From HGM04593 sp045636125 (lineage in GTDB: Bacteria; Bacteroidota; Bacteroidia; Bacteroidales; Bacteroidaceae): a DNA stretch of 41,249 nt. The translations under genes and the position numbers were made by a program. The DNA is taken from contig JAZTWX010000003.1 of assembly GCA_045636125.1 (NCBI GenBank), positions 1 to 41,249 on the forward strand, given 5' to 3'. How positions within the stretch are numbered: the stretch's first letter is position 1; every line of letters begins with the position of its first letter. Of this stretch, positions 26,262 through 34,910 are shown one piece after another. Under the pieces are notes generated by a model that was not told where the DNA came from, did not search any database, and saw nothing but the letters and a program-made list of their open reading frames with translations.

Positions 26262-27200
26262 ATGAACAAGACATTAACCGGTTTATTTATACTTTTTGCA
26301 ACAACATTCTGCGCCTGCAGCAGCGACGACGACAACAAAGCCTTCAACCCCTACAAGGAGCAGATAAAAGAGGAGTTCTACCCCACCGAAATTACCATTC
26401 ACAAGGAGAACAAGAAAAACTCCGTTACTGAAATCTGGAAACTTGCATATTACGGCGAAAACAGGTCGAAGGTGGAATACACCCACACCATAAGCGATAT
26501 TACAAAGACCGACGACGGAGCAACAGAGCGCGAAGAGACAAGCACCGAGCAGGGCACGCTGCAATACTACCCCGCCGGCGAGCAGATTATAAACAAAATA
26601 AATTACACAAAAACCGGCACCGACAAGAACGGCAGCCGCAGCTACACCGAGGAGACTATAGAAACAGTCACCCTTGCAGACGGAGCCATTGAAAACATCA
26701 AGCGCAACACCACGCGAAAAGAAGGCAACAGCGAGGAGCTGCTGTCGGGCGAGTGGCTCTTTGAATACACAAGCGGAAAGTGCACCGAAGCGTCGTACAC
26801 CGACAAGAACGACGAAGAGAACAACGCAACCTACATCTGCGACTGGAACAAGAAGTACAAAATAACAGAAATAGAGACCGAGGACAACAATGTACGCCGC
26901 ACAAACATTGTATACAAATACACATACGGCGACCTTGCAAAAGACTACGGTTTCAACATAAACGCATTCATTTTCAATAACCTCCCCACCATATATTCGG
27001 CATTGGGATATTTTGGAAAGAATACCCCCTACGAAGTTCTAACCGAAGAACAGACCACCAAAGAGTGGAAGAACAACAAATGGCAAGAGGTGTTCAACGG
27101 CTCCGACACGAAATCTTTCGAAATTAACAAAGCCAACGGACAAATAAACATATACGTAACATCAGACAACTACAATATATATTATATTAATTTCAAATGA
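26262..27200 (+). CDS. Putative surface lipoprotein
   Basis: This protein is 312 aa counted from the ATG at 26262. The first 18 residues are a lipoprotein signal, with the lipidated Cys19 in TTFCACSSDDD. The acidic residues just after Cys resemble the export signal that sends Bacteroidetes lipoproteins to the cell surface. The mature part is hydrophilic, rich in Thr, Glu and Asn, with alternating beta-like segments (for example KYKITEIETEDNNVRRTNIVY-type repeats), as in DUF4595-like lipoproteins; that family name is a guess. It overlaps the next gene by four bases (ATGA). Confidence 0.72.
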   Translation: MNKTLTGLFILFATTFCACSSDDDNKAFNPYKEQIKEEFYPTEITIHKENKKNSVTEIWKLAYYGENRSKVEYTHTISDITKTDDGATEREETSTEQGTLQYYPAGEQIINKINYTKTGTDKNGSRSYTEETIETVTLADGAIENIKRNTTRKEGNSEELLSGEWLFEYTSGKCTEASYTDKNDEENNATYICDWNKKYKITEIETEDNNVRRTNIVYKYTYGDLAKDYGFNINAFIFNNLPTIYSALGYFGKNTPYEVLTEEQTTKEWKNNKWQEVFNGSDTKSFEINKANGQINIYVTSDNYNIYYINFK

Positions 27201-27841
27201 AACCCACTATGTCAAAGCGTAAGAATTTTGCAGAGTACACCGACCAGGAACTAATAAACGGTTTAATGGCATTACCTGTTCAAGAAGACCTTCACCACTA
27301 TTTTTTCAGTGTCTCCTTCAGGTCCGTACTCAGCTATAACGCTATGGCATTCAAGAATTGGAACCCCAACGAGCTTTTGGGCGAGTTCTACGAATTTGTG
27401 TCGAAAAACAACTGGTATGTACTACGCAAGTACAAAGGAGAAGGCTCGCTGCGCGGTTACCTTTCGGTATGTTTCCAGCGTCACATTAACAAATTAATGG
27501 GCTATTGGGAAATACCCTTCGACATTGTTTCATTAGACTATATCAACGACCACGAAGAGGAGTACAACCTCTACGCCGAGCCTGAGGAAAAAAGGATGCC
27601 CATCGAACAAGCACTTATGCAGTTAAAAGAACGCGACAGACTGGTTATTCGCGAGATTTTTTACAACGGTAAAAGCGCACTGGAGGCTGCCGAAGTTTTG
27701 TGGGTACACGTAAAATCATCCGAAAAGGACTGGCGCAAGTTACCTGCAAAAACCGTGCAAAACACAATTTCTTCACTAAAATTACGTGCACTAGCAGCCC
27801 TGCAGGCACAGCTGTTGAAAAACAATAAATGCGACAATTAA
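27197..27841 (+). CDS. Divergent sigma-70-like factor
   Basis: This 214-aa protein has a region 2-like part at about 40-110 (ELLGEFYEFVSKNNWYVLRK, then GEGSLRGYLSVCFQRHINK). Its region 4-like part is at about 137-205 (ALMQLKERDRLVIREIFYNG, LEAAEVL). Within region 4 the two helices of the helix-turn-helix are pushed apart by about 16 residues. The helix after it, TVQNTISSLKLRALAAL, looks like the DNA-recognition helix. No anti-sigma gene is next to it; the neighbour is the lipoprotein it overlaps by four bases. ECF-like is the best label. A different DNA-binding protein cannot be excluded. Its stop overlaps that of the convergent GNAT gene. Confidence 0.65.
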   Translation: MKPTMSKRKNFAEYTDQELINGLMALPVQEDLHHYFFSVSFRSVLSYNAMAFKNWNPNELLGEFYEFVSKNNWYVLRKYKGEGSLRGYLSVCFQRHINKLMGYWEIPFDIVSLDYINDHEEEYNLYAEPEEKRMPIEQALMQLKERDRLVIREIFYNGKSALEAAEVLWVHVKSSEKDWRKLPAKTVQNTISSLKLRALAALQAQLLKNNKCDN

Positions 27842-28275
27842 TCGCCAATCTTCATTGTATATACATTAGTCTCTTTGGGTGAAAAACCCGCAGAGCGGTA
27901 GAGTGCGTTTGCTGCAATGCGCGCAGGCTTCGACGTGAGCAGCAGCGAACCCTTGCCACACTCGCGTGCATACTCTATGGCATACTCCACAAGGCGGCGG
28001 CCGTAGGACTTTCCGCGGGCAGCAGAATCCACCACAACATCCTCAATCCAATATTTGCGGCCTGTGGGCGCAAGATAACTGCAGAGAGTGAGCATTCCCT
28101 GCAACTGCCCATTGTGCTCGATGAGAAAAAGGTGCGACGCGGGCGACTCCACTATTGCACACAACTCCTCCATTGTAAATACTATGGGCGACGACGACAG
28201 CTGCGCAAGCAACGCGTTTATGGGCTCAATGTAAGAGGCGCAAGGCTCGGTAAGTTCAAAAATTCTCTCTTCCAT
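27838..28275 (-). CDS. GNAT-family N-acetyltransferase
   Basis: This 145-aa protein spans a whole GNAT fold. WIEDVVVDSAARGKSYGRRLVEYAIEYA carries motif A (R/Q-x-x-G-x-G/A, here RGKSYG) for acetyl-CoA binding. LTSKPARIAANALYRSAGF is motif B with the typical Asn/Tyr. The substrate is unknown. It lies six bases after the GHL10 gene and is likely in its operon. Its 3' end overlaps the sigma-like gene on the other strand by four bases. Confidence 0.88.
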   Translation of the reverse strand: MEERIFELTEPCASYIEPINALLAQLSSSPIVFTMEELCAIVESPASHLFLIEHNGQLQGMLTLCSYLAPTGRKYWIEDVVVDSAARGKSYGRRLVEYAIEYARECGKGSLLLTSKPARIAANALYRSAGFSPKETNVYTMKIGD

Positions 28276-28281
28276 AGTATA

Positions 28282-29784
28282 TTATAATTTAACTTTACAT
28301 TTCACGCCCTTCGACTCGTTTTGCAGGCGGTCGAGCACCGTTACAATATATGTTACCTTGCCCTTTTCGTCGGCAGGTATTCTGTAATAACATTTTTTTG
28401 TAATATCCACAATGTTTGCAGCCGATGCTGTTGTAACCTTTTGGCCCCTCACAAAGCGGTAGACAACATACTTTGCGGGCTCGTTCATAACATTCTCCTG
28501 CTGCTCGGCAGGCAACCACACAAGCACCCGGCCACCGTCGGCCTCAATAACCTCGGCACCACGAACCTTCTTAGGTGCCTTTTTGTCGATAAAGGGCATC
28601 GATGGCATAAGCGCTGTATGCGACTGATACTCTTTTTGCAGAATATCTCGGTAACCACCCACGTTGTTGGCAGCCGAAGCTGCGTCCCACAAGCACGAGC
28701 CCTTTACCGCAGAGTAGGAACGCTGAATATCCATCTTCTGCACAAGCTGGTGGCGCTGCGGTTCTTTTGTGTCGGCAGCCTTTATGGTGCGGTTCACATC
28801 CTGTCCAATGTACAGCGGCCTCTCCTTCGCATATTTTGCCCACCAGCCCACAAGTGTCTCATAGTCGGCTGCCTTGTGACCAATCTCCCAATATATCTGC
28901 GGTATGCAATAGTCTACCCAACCCTGCTCAATCCAATGGAGAACATCGGCGTTAAGGTCGTCGTAGCACTGCAGACCATTAGTATTGCTGCCCCACTCCC
29001 AGCGGCTCGCGTTGCGGTAAATTCCAAACGGCGAGACACCAAACTTAATCCACGGTTTTTCGACACGCACACAGTTATGAATTTGCTCAATAAGCAGGTT
29101 CACGTTACCACGGCGCCACAAACCACGGTCATCGCAACCACTCTGTGCAAAGTGCTTGTCGTCGTTGAATTCCTTGCCTTTGACGGGGTAAGGATAGAAA
29201 TAATCGTCCATATGAATGCCGTCTATGTCGTATCGGGCAATAATATCGGTAATTATTTTGCAAATATGGTCGCGGTTGCTTTTGAGCGCGGGATTAAAGT
29301 AGAGCTGACCTTCGTAAGCTATACAAGCAAAGGGGTTCACGCGGCTGAGATGAGTGGGCGCAAGCTCCTTTGTACCCTTTGTACGGGCACGGTAGGGGTT
29401 TATCCAGGCGTGCAGCTCCATATTGCGTTTGTGAGCCTCCTCCACCATAAAGGCAAGAGGGTCCCACCCGGGATTCGTGCCCTGTTCACCCGTGAGATAA
29501 CGGCTCCACGGCTCATAAGGCGAGGCGTAGAGAGCATCACCCTCAACACGCACCTGGAATATTATGGCGTTTACATTTACCTCCTGCAAATTATTGAGCA
29601 TAGTAACAAGATACTCTTTCATCTGTTGCTCGTTCATTCCCATAAACTGCCCGTTCACCGCCTGAATCCAAGCCCCGCGAAATTCGCGCTTGGGGTGCAT
29701 ATTCTCCTTAATTTTAACAGAATGCTTACTTGTGGAGCACGACAGCAACAACAATGCAAGCAATATTGTGGCAAAAAATCTCAT
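28282..29784 (-). CDS. Family 10-like glycosyl hydrolase (GHL10) lipoprotein
   Basis: This 500-aa protein begins with a lipoprotein signal (LLLLSC, Cys16). The core starts at REFRGAWIQAVNGQF and continues FQVRVEGDALYASPYEPWSRYLTG, LHAWINPYRAR, YDIDGIHMDDYFYPYP and IKFGVSPFGI. These blocks define the GHL10 (DUF187, YngK-like) family with a TIM-barrel fold. The acidic residues of HMDDYFYPYP are probable catalytic or ligand residues. The C-terminal 100 residues look like a fibronectin III-type domain. The substrate, perhaps a cell-wall or surface glycan, is not established. It has a strong promoter and is followed by the GNAT gene. Confidence 0.9.
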   Translation of the reverse strand: MRFFATILLALLLLSCSTSKHSVKIKENMHPKREFRGAWIQAVNGQFMGMNEQQMKEYLVTMLNNLQEVNVNAIIFQVRVEGDALYASPYEPWSRYLTGEQGTNPGWDPLAFMVEEAHKRNMELHAWINPYRARTKGTKELAPTHLSRVNPFACIAYEGQLYFNPALKSNRDHICKIITDIIARYDIDGIHMDDYFYPYPVKGKEFNDDKHFAQSGCDDRGLWRRGNVNLLIEQIHNCVRVEKPWIKFGVSPFGIYRNASRWEWGSNTNGLQCYDDLNADVLHWIEQGWVDYCIPQIYWEIGHKAADYETLVGWWAKYAKERPLYIGQDVNRTIKAADTKEPQRHQLVQKMDIQRSYSAVKGSCLWDAASAANNVGGYRDILQKEYQSHTALMPSMPFIDKKAPKKVRGAEVIEADGGRVLVWLPAEQQENVMNEPAKYVVYRFVRGQKVTTASAANIVDITKKCYYRIPADEKGKVTYIVTVLDRLQNESKGVKCKVKL

Positions 29785-29806
29785 CGTTCTTTGTAGGAAG
29801 TTGTTT

Positions 29807-30106
29807 CTATTTGGTAATAAATATACCGCGAAGATAACATTTTTCCCCTACTGCTACAAATCGCTCTCCACAATCTTTGCAAAAAGCCCCCACCCCGCAC
29901 ACTTTTGGTATGCAGCCTTTCTCAAATTCCTTTTTGAATATCAGCCTATAGTTAGGGTCGCTGCTGTATTGGCTACACAAGCGTTTCATAAAATAAGCCC
30001 TTCCCTCAATGTGCACCATATACGCCTCACAGGTGCCACCATCACAATCGAGACGTTCTATTTTGTCAAACGTTATGTCTTCGTCAAGGAATTTAGAATA
30101 TTCCAT
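29807..30106 (-). pseudogene. Truncated kinase-like gene, N-terminal remnant
   Basis: This 99-aa frame begins MEYSKFLDEDITFDKIERLD and continues EAYMVHIEGRAYFMKRL, then YRLIFKKEFEKG. It looks like the first 70 residues of Bacteroidetes Ser/Thr kinase-like proteins; FMKRL would hold the ATP-binding Lys and KEFEKG the helix C Glu. After that the similarity stops. The last 30 residues are unlike a kinase, and the DNA coding for them contains the promoter of the next gene. No catalytic loop or DFG motif exists downstream. It could instead be a real small protein; its C-terminal CxxC and Cys pair could bind metal. Confidence 0.55.
29828..29860 (-). promoter_or_regulatory. Promoter of the GHL10-GNAT operon
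   Basis: On the minus strand TTTG (29860-29857) and TATCTTCGC (29836-29828) are spaced by 20 bases. It is one of the best promoter matches in the window. It lies entirely within the 3' part of the kinase-like remnant and gives a leader of about 37 nt. Confidence 0.65.
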
Positions 30107-30493
30107 TATTGCAATATTATATATCCGTGTTTAACACATTAGTTAAGATTCTGAATTTCACTCCCCCGCTTTGCCCACAAACATATCGTGTGAATGCTCC
30201 ACCTTCGTGCACAAGACATTTAGGGGTGGTTCTACAAATTATTCACTTGATAATCAAGCAGTTACCCCCCCAAAAAAAATGCTAAAATTTTCGTAAAATT
30301 AGAAAAAGTTTTGCTAAATTTGTGAAAACAAAATCACATTAGCAGTAGCCTTAATGAGGTTCTGACTACTCGTTAATGAAAAATTGAATTTATAGAACCT
30401 CCCATAATAAACAACTAAATCTTTCGGGCTATTTAACAAAACCCTGATAGCCTGTTACGATAATAATCACTAAGGGTTTTCATAAATAATATT
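30107..30493 (+). promoter_or_regulatory. Non-coding region with promoter and structured leader
   Basis: No gene is seen in these 387 bases. A -7 box TAAATTTG at 30315-30322 follows TTTTC at 30288-30292. Transcription would start near 30329 and leave a leader of about 165 nt. The leader can form two H-type pseudoknots: 30337-30348 with 30366-30378 plus 30356-30363 with 30394-30401, then 30425-30432 with 30447-30454 plus 30438-30445 with 30473-30480. The last stem ends 13 bases before the start codon. It matches no riboswitch class that I know. On the minus strand a TAATATTGC box (30119-30111) may serve the kinase remnant. Confidence 0.5.
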
Positions 30494-31840
30494 ATGAGAT
30501 ACGAGAATATTCCAATAACTCACGATGATGTAAAGGCAAACAAATATGCACACGTCTCAGGAGGCTCGAATTTAACAGCAAAAATCCTAATCAAAGACAA
30601 TGGAGAGATTGATGCAGATTTTTCTTATTCAGATAGTTATTGCCGAAAGCACAACTTAGGAAAATTTGCCAACAAGGGCGCATCATCAACCAAGACAAGC
30701 AGCGGAGGAAGTTTCTTTGGCGGAGGAAGTTCCGGCGGCGGTAGCAGCAGTAGAGTACAGAAAGAAGAGGAAGAAACCCAGCCGGAACCATTGTCAAGTG
30801 CAGAACGTGAACTATTGGAGCGTGACATAGAAAGCAACAAGCAATCTACGCCCAGCAAATATATTCTGAGAGTTATAAAGCACTACTCGTTGGTGATAAA
30901 ACTGAAACCGGAATTGGATGAAGAAAAGGATTTGAAAAAGAGGAAAATCAAAGAGTTCGTAAACTTTATGATTAAATTCCCCATACCCGAAGATTCTATA
31001 GAATTCTTCTACACACTCGGTTCTCTTGAGTTTGGTTACAATGTATTGAATGACGATAAGTTGTTTAGTAATAGCAACGTTCTCTTGGAGAGAATGAAAA
31101 AGATGGCATACAACAATGAGGAAAACTCGCCATTGAACACAAAAGAGGTAATGAATGCCGTCAAAAAAATTGATGATGCATATTTCATGGGGACAAGAGC
31201 ATACAGAACAACTTTAAAGAATCTTTACAAAGATATATCCAAAAGAGGCGATGCTGATGCTTTTAATGAACTTATTGAACTTCTTGTAAATAACTTCGCA
31301 AATGCGGAGAGTGAGGTTAAAAAATTCCGCTTGCCGACATCAAGCAAAAAAGAAATTATTGAGTTATGCAATGTACTTACCCGCTACAAAAACTGCACAC
31401 GCTCTGCTCTCAATGTCAAGTTTAAAGAACTGAAAGAATTAATACTTGCCCAATACAGCAACGACGAGGAACTTATGAAGTTTGTTGCTATGCAAGGCGA
31501 ACGCGAACTGCGCAAGCAGGCAAGAATATACAACAAAGTTAAATTCATTTCACTGCTTGCTTGTGTATTACTTTCGGTATTACTTTATGGTGCACCGCTT
31601 GTACTTTGGATAGTTCTGTACTGTACCAAGCTGCACGATAAAATAGGCTTCTTGAAAAAAGGCAAGGAAGCATTAAAAAATGTCTATGAATTGGACGGCG
31701 GAAAACCGAACATCTTTATGGAGTATTTGTATGCAATTGTACCTGGAGCAGGAGAGAAGAATCTTGCGGAAAACGCCACAAGTAAGATGAAAAAGGTTTG
31801 TGTCATCGACATAAAAATCAACAACCAGGGTAATGAATGA
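30494..31840 (+). CDS. Orphan membrane protein, function unknown
   Basis: This 448-aa protein matches no family I know. Residues 1-55 form a small mixed domain. Residues 62-87 are a Gly/Ser linker and 88-100 an acidic stretch. Residues 110-345 are charged and helical, and a hairpin-like hydrophobic segment at about 351-377 would enter the membrane. The last 70 residues are soluble. There is no signal peptide, so most of the chain should be cytoplasmic. One sampled line of it is about 38% G+C against about 57% for a sampled line of uvrA, so it may be acquired. It is monocistronic behind an unusual leader. Confidence 0.75.
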   Translation: MRYENIPITHDDVKANKYAHVSGGSNLTAKILIKDNGEIDADFSYSDSYCRKHNLGKFANKGASSTKTSSGGSFFGGGSSGGGSSSRVQKEEEETQPEPLSSAERELLERDIESNKQSTPSKYILRVIKHYSLVIKLKPELDEEKDLKKRKIKEFVNFMIKFPIPEDSIEFFYTLGSLEFGYNVLNDDKLFSNSNVLLERMKKMAYNNEENSPLNTKEVMNAVKKIDDAYFMGTRAYRTTLKNLYKDISKRGDADAFNELIELLVNNFANAESEVKKFRLPTSSKKEIIELCNVLTRYKNCTRSALNVKFKELKELILAQYSNDEELMKFVAMQGERELRKQARIYNKVKFISLLACVLLSVLLYGAPLVLWIVLYCTKLHDKIGFLKKGKEALKNVYELDGGKPNIFMEYLYAIVPGAGEKNLAENATSKMKKVCVIDIKINNQGNE

Positions 31841-31928
31841 CATTAAACAGTTTTCTTAAAATTAATTATTAGGAGAACTAATTAACATAAATTCGGTACC
31901 AGTTCATTATCTTGAATAACTACTATAT

Positions 31929-31960
31929 AAATATGTCAGCACCGCGGTGCTGACATATTT
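31929..31960 (+). terminator. Perfect 32-bp palindrome, possible terminator
   Basis: A perfect palindrome with 16-bp arms (31929-31944 and 31945-31960) lies 88 bases after the orphan membrane gene. As RNA it would form a strong hairpin, but only three T follow directly, so termination is uncertain. It could also be a protein-binding site. Confidence 0.5.
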
Positions 31961-32087
31961 GTATAGTTATCCCGGAGCCTTTTTCTTGCCCACCCTGCCA
32001 CCCGCGTTTTCACTATTTTATTGCAACAGGAATAGAACTTGAATATTTTTTGTGTAAATTCGCGTTTGATTGTCAAAGGAAGAGTAT

Positions 32088-34874
32088 ATGGAACAAAAAT
32101 TCATCACCATACAAGGAGCACGCGTAAACAACCTTAAAAATGTGAACGTAGATATTCCCCGCGGACGGTTGGTTGTAATAACCGGCCTTTCGGGCTCGGG
32201 AAAATCGTCACTTGCCTTCGACACGCTATATGCCGAGGGACAGCGCCGTTATGTGGAGTCGCTCAGCTCATATGCCCGCCAGTTTCTGGGGCAGATGAAC
32301 AAGCCCGAGTGCGATTTTATCAAAGGTATTCCACCCGCAATTGCCATTGAGCAGAAGGTGAACAACCGCAACCCGCGAAGCACTGTGGGCACAAGCACCG
32401 AGATTTACGAATACCTTAAACTGCTCTACGCCCGTGTGGGAAAGACCTACTCACCCGTGAGCGGCAAGCTTGTAAAGAAGGACTGCCCCGAGGACCTCGT
32501 GCAATGTATGCAGGGCTACCCCGAAGGAAGCCGTTTCCTGCTGCTTGCCCCCATAACAAAGCGCAAAGGCCGCACCACCGAGGAACAATTGTCGCTCTAC
32601 CTGCAACAAGGCTTCACACGCATATATGTGAACGGCGAAATAACCCGCATCGAGGATTACAAGCCCCAAAAGGGCGACACCCCCTACCTGCTTGTCGACC
32701 GCCTCACGGCCGGCAGCTCGCAAGAGACGGTGAGCCGCCTGCTCGACTCGGCCGAGACAGCCTTTTACGAGGGCAACGGCACCTGCATAATGCAATTTGT
32801 GGGCGAGGGAGGCGGCACACACACATTCAGCACCCGTTTCGAGGCCGACGGCATTGAGTTCGAAGAACCCAGCGAACAACTCTTTTCATTCAACTCCCCC
32901 ATTGGCGCGTGCCCCTCTTGCGAGGGCTTCGGCCGCATTGTGGGCATAGACGAGGACCTTGTTGTCCCCAATAAAAGCCTCAGTGTGTACGACGGCGCAG
33001 TCTTCTGCTGGCGCGGCGAAAAGATGGGCGAGTGGCGAAACGAATTCTGCCGCCACGCACCAAAAGACGACTTTCCCATCTTCGAGCCCTACTACAACCT
33101 CACCCAAGAGCAGAAAGATTACCTGTGGCACAAAGGCCCGTGGATTGAGGAGTATGGCGAAGCCATAAACATCGACAACTTCTTCAAAATGGTGCAAGCC
33201 AACCAATACAAGATACAGTATCGCGTGATGCTCGCCCGCTACCGCGGAAAACCAATCTGCCCCACTTGCCACGGCACAAGGCTCAAGAAAGAGGCCACAT
33301 ACGTGAAGGTGGGCGGCAAGAGCATCACCGAGCTTGTGGAAACACCCATCGACCGCCTGAAGATATTTTTCGACAACCTGCAGCTCGACGAACACGACAG
33401 CGCCGTTGCCGCACGCATTCTCACCGAAATACGCAACCGCATAGACTGTCTGCAGGATGTAGGGCTGGGCTACCTCACCCTCAACCGCTTGAGCAACACC
33501 CTTTCGGGCGGTGAGAGCCAGCGCATCAACCTTGTAACCTCACTCGGCAGTGCGCTCGTAGGCTCGCTGTATATACTCGACGAGCCCAGCATAGGCCTGC
33601 ACAGCCGCGACACCGACAGACTGATAAGCGTGCTCTACCGCTTACGCGATATTGGTAACACCGTGGTGGTGGTGGAACACGACGAGGAGATTATACGCGC
33701 CGCCGACTATATCATAGATGTAGGCCCCAAGGCCGGCTCCTACGGCGGCAACATTGTATACGAGGGCAATATGAAAAACCTCGAGAAGGGCAGCAACAGC
33801 TACACCGTGAAATACCTTTTGGGCGAGGAGAAGATTGACACCCCCACCCACCGCCGCAGCTGGAACAACCACATAACCATAAAAGGCGCACGCGAGAATA
33901 ACCTCAAAGGCATAGACGTTACAATTCCACTGAACGTGCTCACCGTGGTAAGCGGCGTGAGCGGCTCGGGAAAATCGACACTCGTGCGCGACATACTCTT
34001 CCGCTCGCTCAAACGCCACTTTGGCGAGGTGTGCGACGCACCGGGACAGTGCACAGCCGTCGAGGGCTCACTCTCGCAGTTGAAAGGCGTGGAGTTTATC
34101 GACCAGAACCCTATTGGAAAATCGTCGCGCTCCAACCCCGCCACCTACCTTAAAGTATACGACGAAATACGCCACCTTTACGCCCGCCAGCCACTATCGA
34201 AACAGCTTGGGCTGGGTGCAGGCCACTTCTCGTTCAACGCCGACGGCGGCCGTTGCGACGAGTGCAAGGGCGAGGGCACAATAACCGTTTCTATGCAATT
34301 TATGGCCGACCTCCAGCTGGTGTGCGAGGCCTGCCACGGCAAACGATTCAAAAAAGAGATACTCGAGGTAACCTTCCACGGCAAGAACATACACGACATT
34401 CTCGAAATGACCGTGGGCGACGCAATAAACTTCTTCCAGGAACACGGCGAAAAGCACATTGCCGAAAGCCTGCAGCCGCTGCAAGATGTCGGGCTCGCCT
34501 ACATCAAGCTGGGGCAATCATCGTCAACCCTCTCGGGTGGCGAGAACCAGCGCGTCAAACTCGCCTACTACCTCAGCCGACAGAGCGACCGCCCCACCCT
34601 TTTCATTTTCGACGAGCCCACCACCGGCCTGCATTTCCACGACATAAAGAAACTGCTTAAGTCGTTCGAAAGACTCATAGCACGCGGCCACTCTATTGTG
34701 ATAATAGAGCACAATATGGATGTCATAAAATGCGCCGACTATCTCATCGACCTCGGCCCCGAGGGTGGAGAAAACGGAGGTACGCTTGTGGCTGCCGGCA
34801 CACCCGAGGAGGTTGCAAAATGCGAAGAATCATACACCGGGCAGTACCTCAAAGAGAAATTAAATGAAGATTAG
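32088..34874 (+). CDS. uvrA: Excinuclease ABC subunit UvrA
   Basis: This 928-aa damage-recognition ATPase belongs to nucleotide excision repair. It has two ABC modules: Walker A GLSGSGKSS (33-41) and GVSGSGKST (second half), with signatures LSGGESQRI and LSGGENQRV. The C-terminal zinc finger is complete (CDEC, about 19 residues, CEAC), and further CxxC pairs (CPSC, CPTC) lie in the first half. I prefer the ATG at 32088, preceded by an AAGGAAG-like site, over a TTG at 32070. A -7 like TAAATTCG lies about 35 bases upstream. It is monocistronic. Confidence 0.97.
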   Translation: MEQKFITIQGARVNNLKNVNVDIPRGRLVVITGLSGSGKSSLAFDTLYAEGQRRYVESLSSYARQFLGQMNKPECDFIKGIPPAIAIEQKVNNRNPRSTVGTSTEIYEYLKLLYARVGKTYSPVSGKLVKKDCPEDLVQCMQGYPEGSRFLLLAPITKRKGRTTEEQLSLYLQQGFTRIYVNGEITRIEDYKPQKGDTPYLLVDRLTAGSSQETVSRLLDSAETAFYEGNGTCIMQFVGEGGGTHTFSTRFEADGIEFEEPSEQLFSFNSPIGACPSCEGFGRIVGIDEDLVVPNKSLSVYDGAVFCWRGEKMGEWRNEFCRHAPKDDFPIFEPYYNLTQEQKDYLWHKGPWIEEYGEAINIDNFFKMVQANQYKIQYRVMLARYRGKPICPTCHGTRLKKEATYVKVGGKSITELVETPIDRLKIFFDNLQLDEHDSAVAARILTEIRNRIDCLQDVGLGYLTLNRLSNTLSGGESQRINLVTSLGSALVGSLYILDEPSIGLHSRDTDRLISVLYRLRDIGNTVVVVEHDEEIIRAADYIIDVGPKAGSYGGNIVYEGNMKNLEKGSNSYTVKYLLGEEKIDTPTHRRSWNNHITIKGARENNLKGIDVTIPLNVLTVVSGVSGSGKSTLVRDILFRSLKRHFGEVCDAPGQCTAVEGSLSQLKGVEFIDQNPIGKSSRSNPATYLKVYDEIRHLYARQPLSKQLGLGAGHFSFNADGGRCDECKGEGTITVSMQFMADLQLVCEACHGKRFKKEILEVTFHGKNIHDILEMTVGDAINFFQEHGEKHIAESLQPLQDVGLAYIKLGQSSSTLSGGENQRVKLAYYLSRQSDRPTLFIFDEPTTGLHFHDIKKLLKSFERLIARGHSIVIIEHNMDVIKCADYLIDLGPEGGENGGTLVAAGTPEEVAKCEESYTGQYLKEKLNED

Positions 34875-34910
34875 AAAAAGAAGAATAAAAGAAGGAGTAA
34901 AGAAAGAAAA

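Noticed and set aside
28321..29796. Plus-strand frame of 491 aa opposite the GHL10 gene
   Set aside because: The minus strand has a lipoprotein signal and GHL10 motifs throughout.
30356..30401. Invertible promoter between inverted repeats
   Set aside because: The 8-bp repeats are too short and only 30 bases apart, and no invertase gene is nearby; an RNA stem explains them better.
30329..30493. Known riboswitch class upstream of the orphan membrane gene
   Set aside because: The pseudoknots do not show the conserved bases of preQ1, SAM-II or fluoride switches as I recall them, and the downstream protein is not a typical target.
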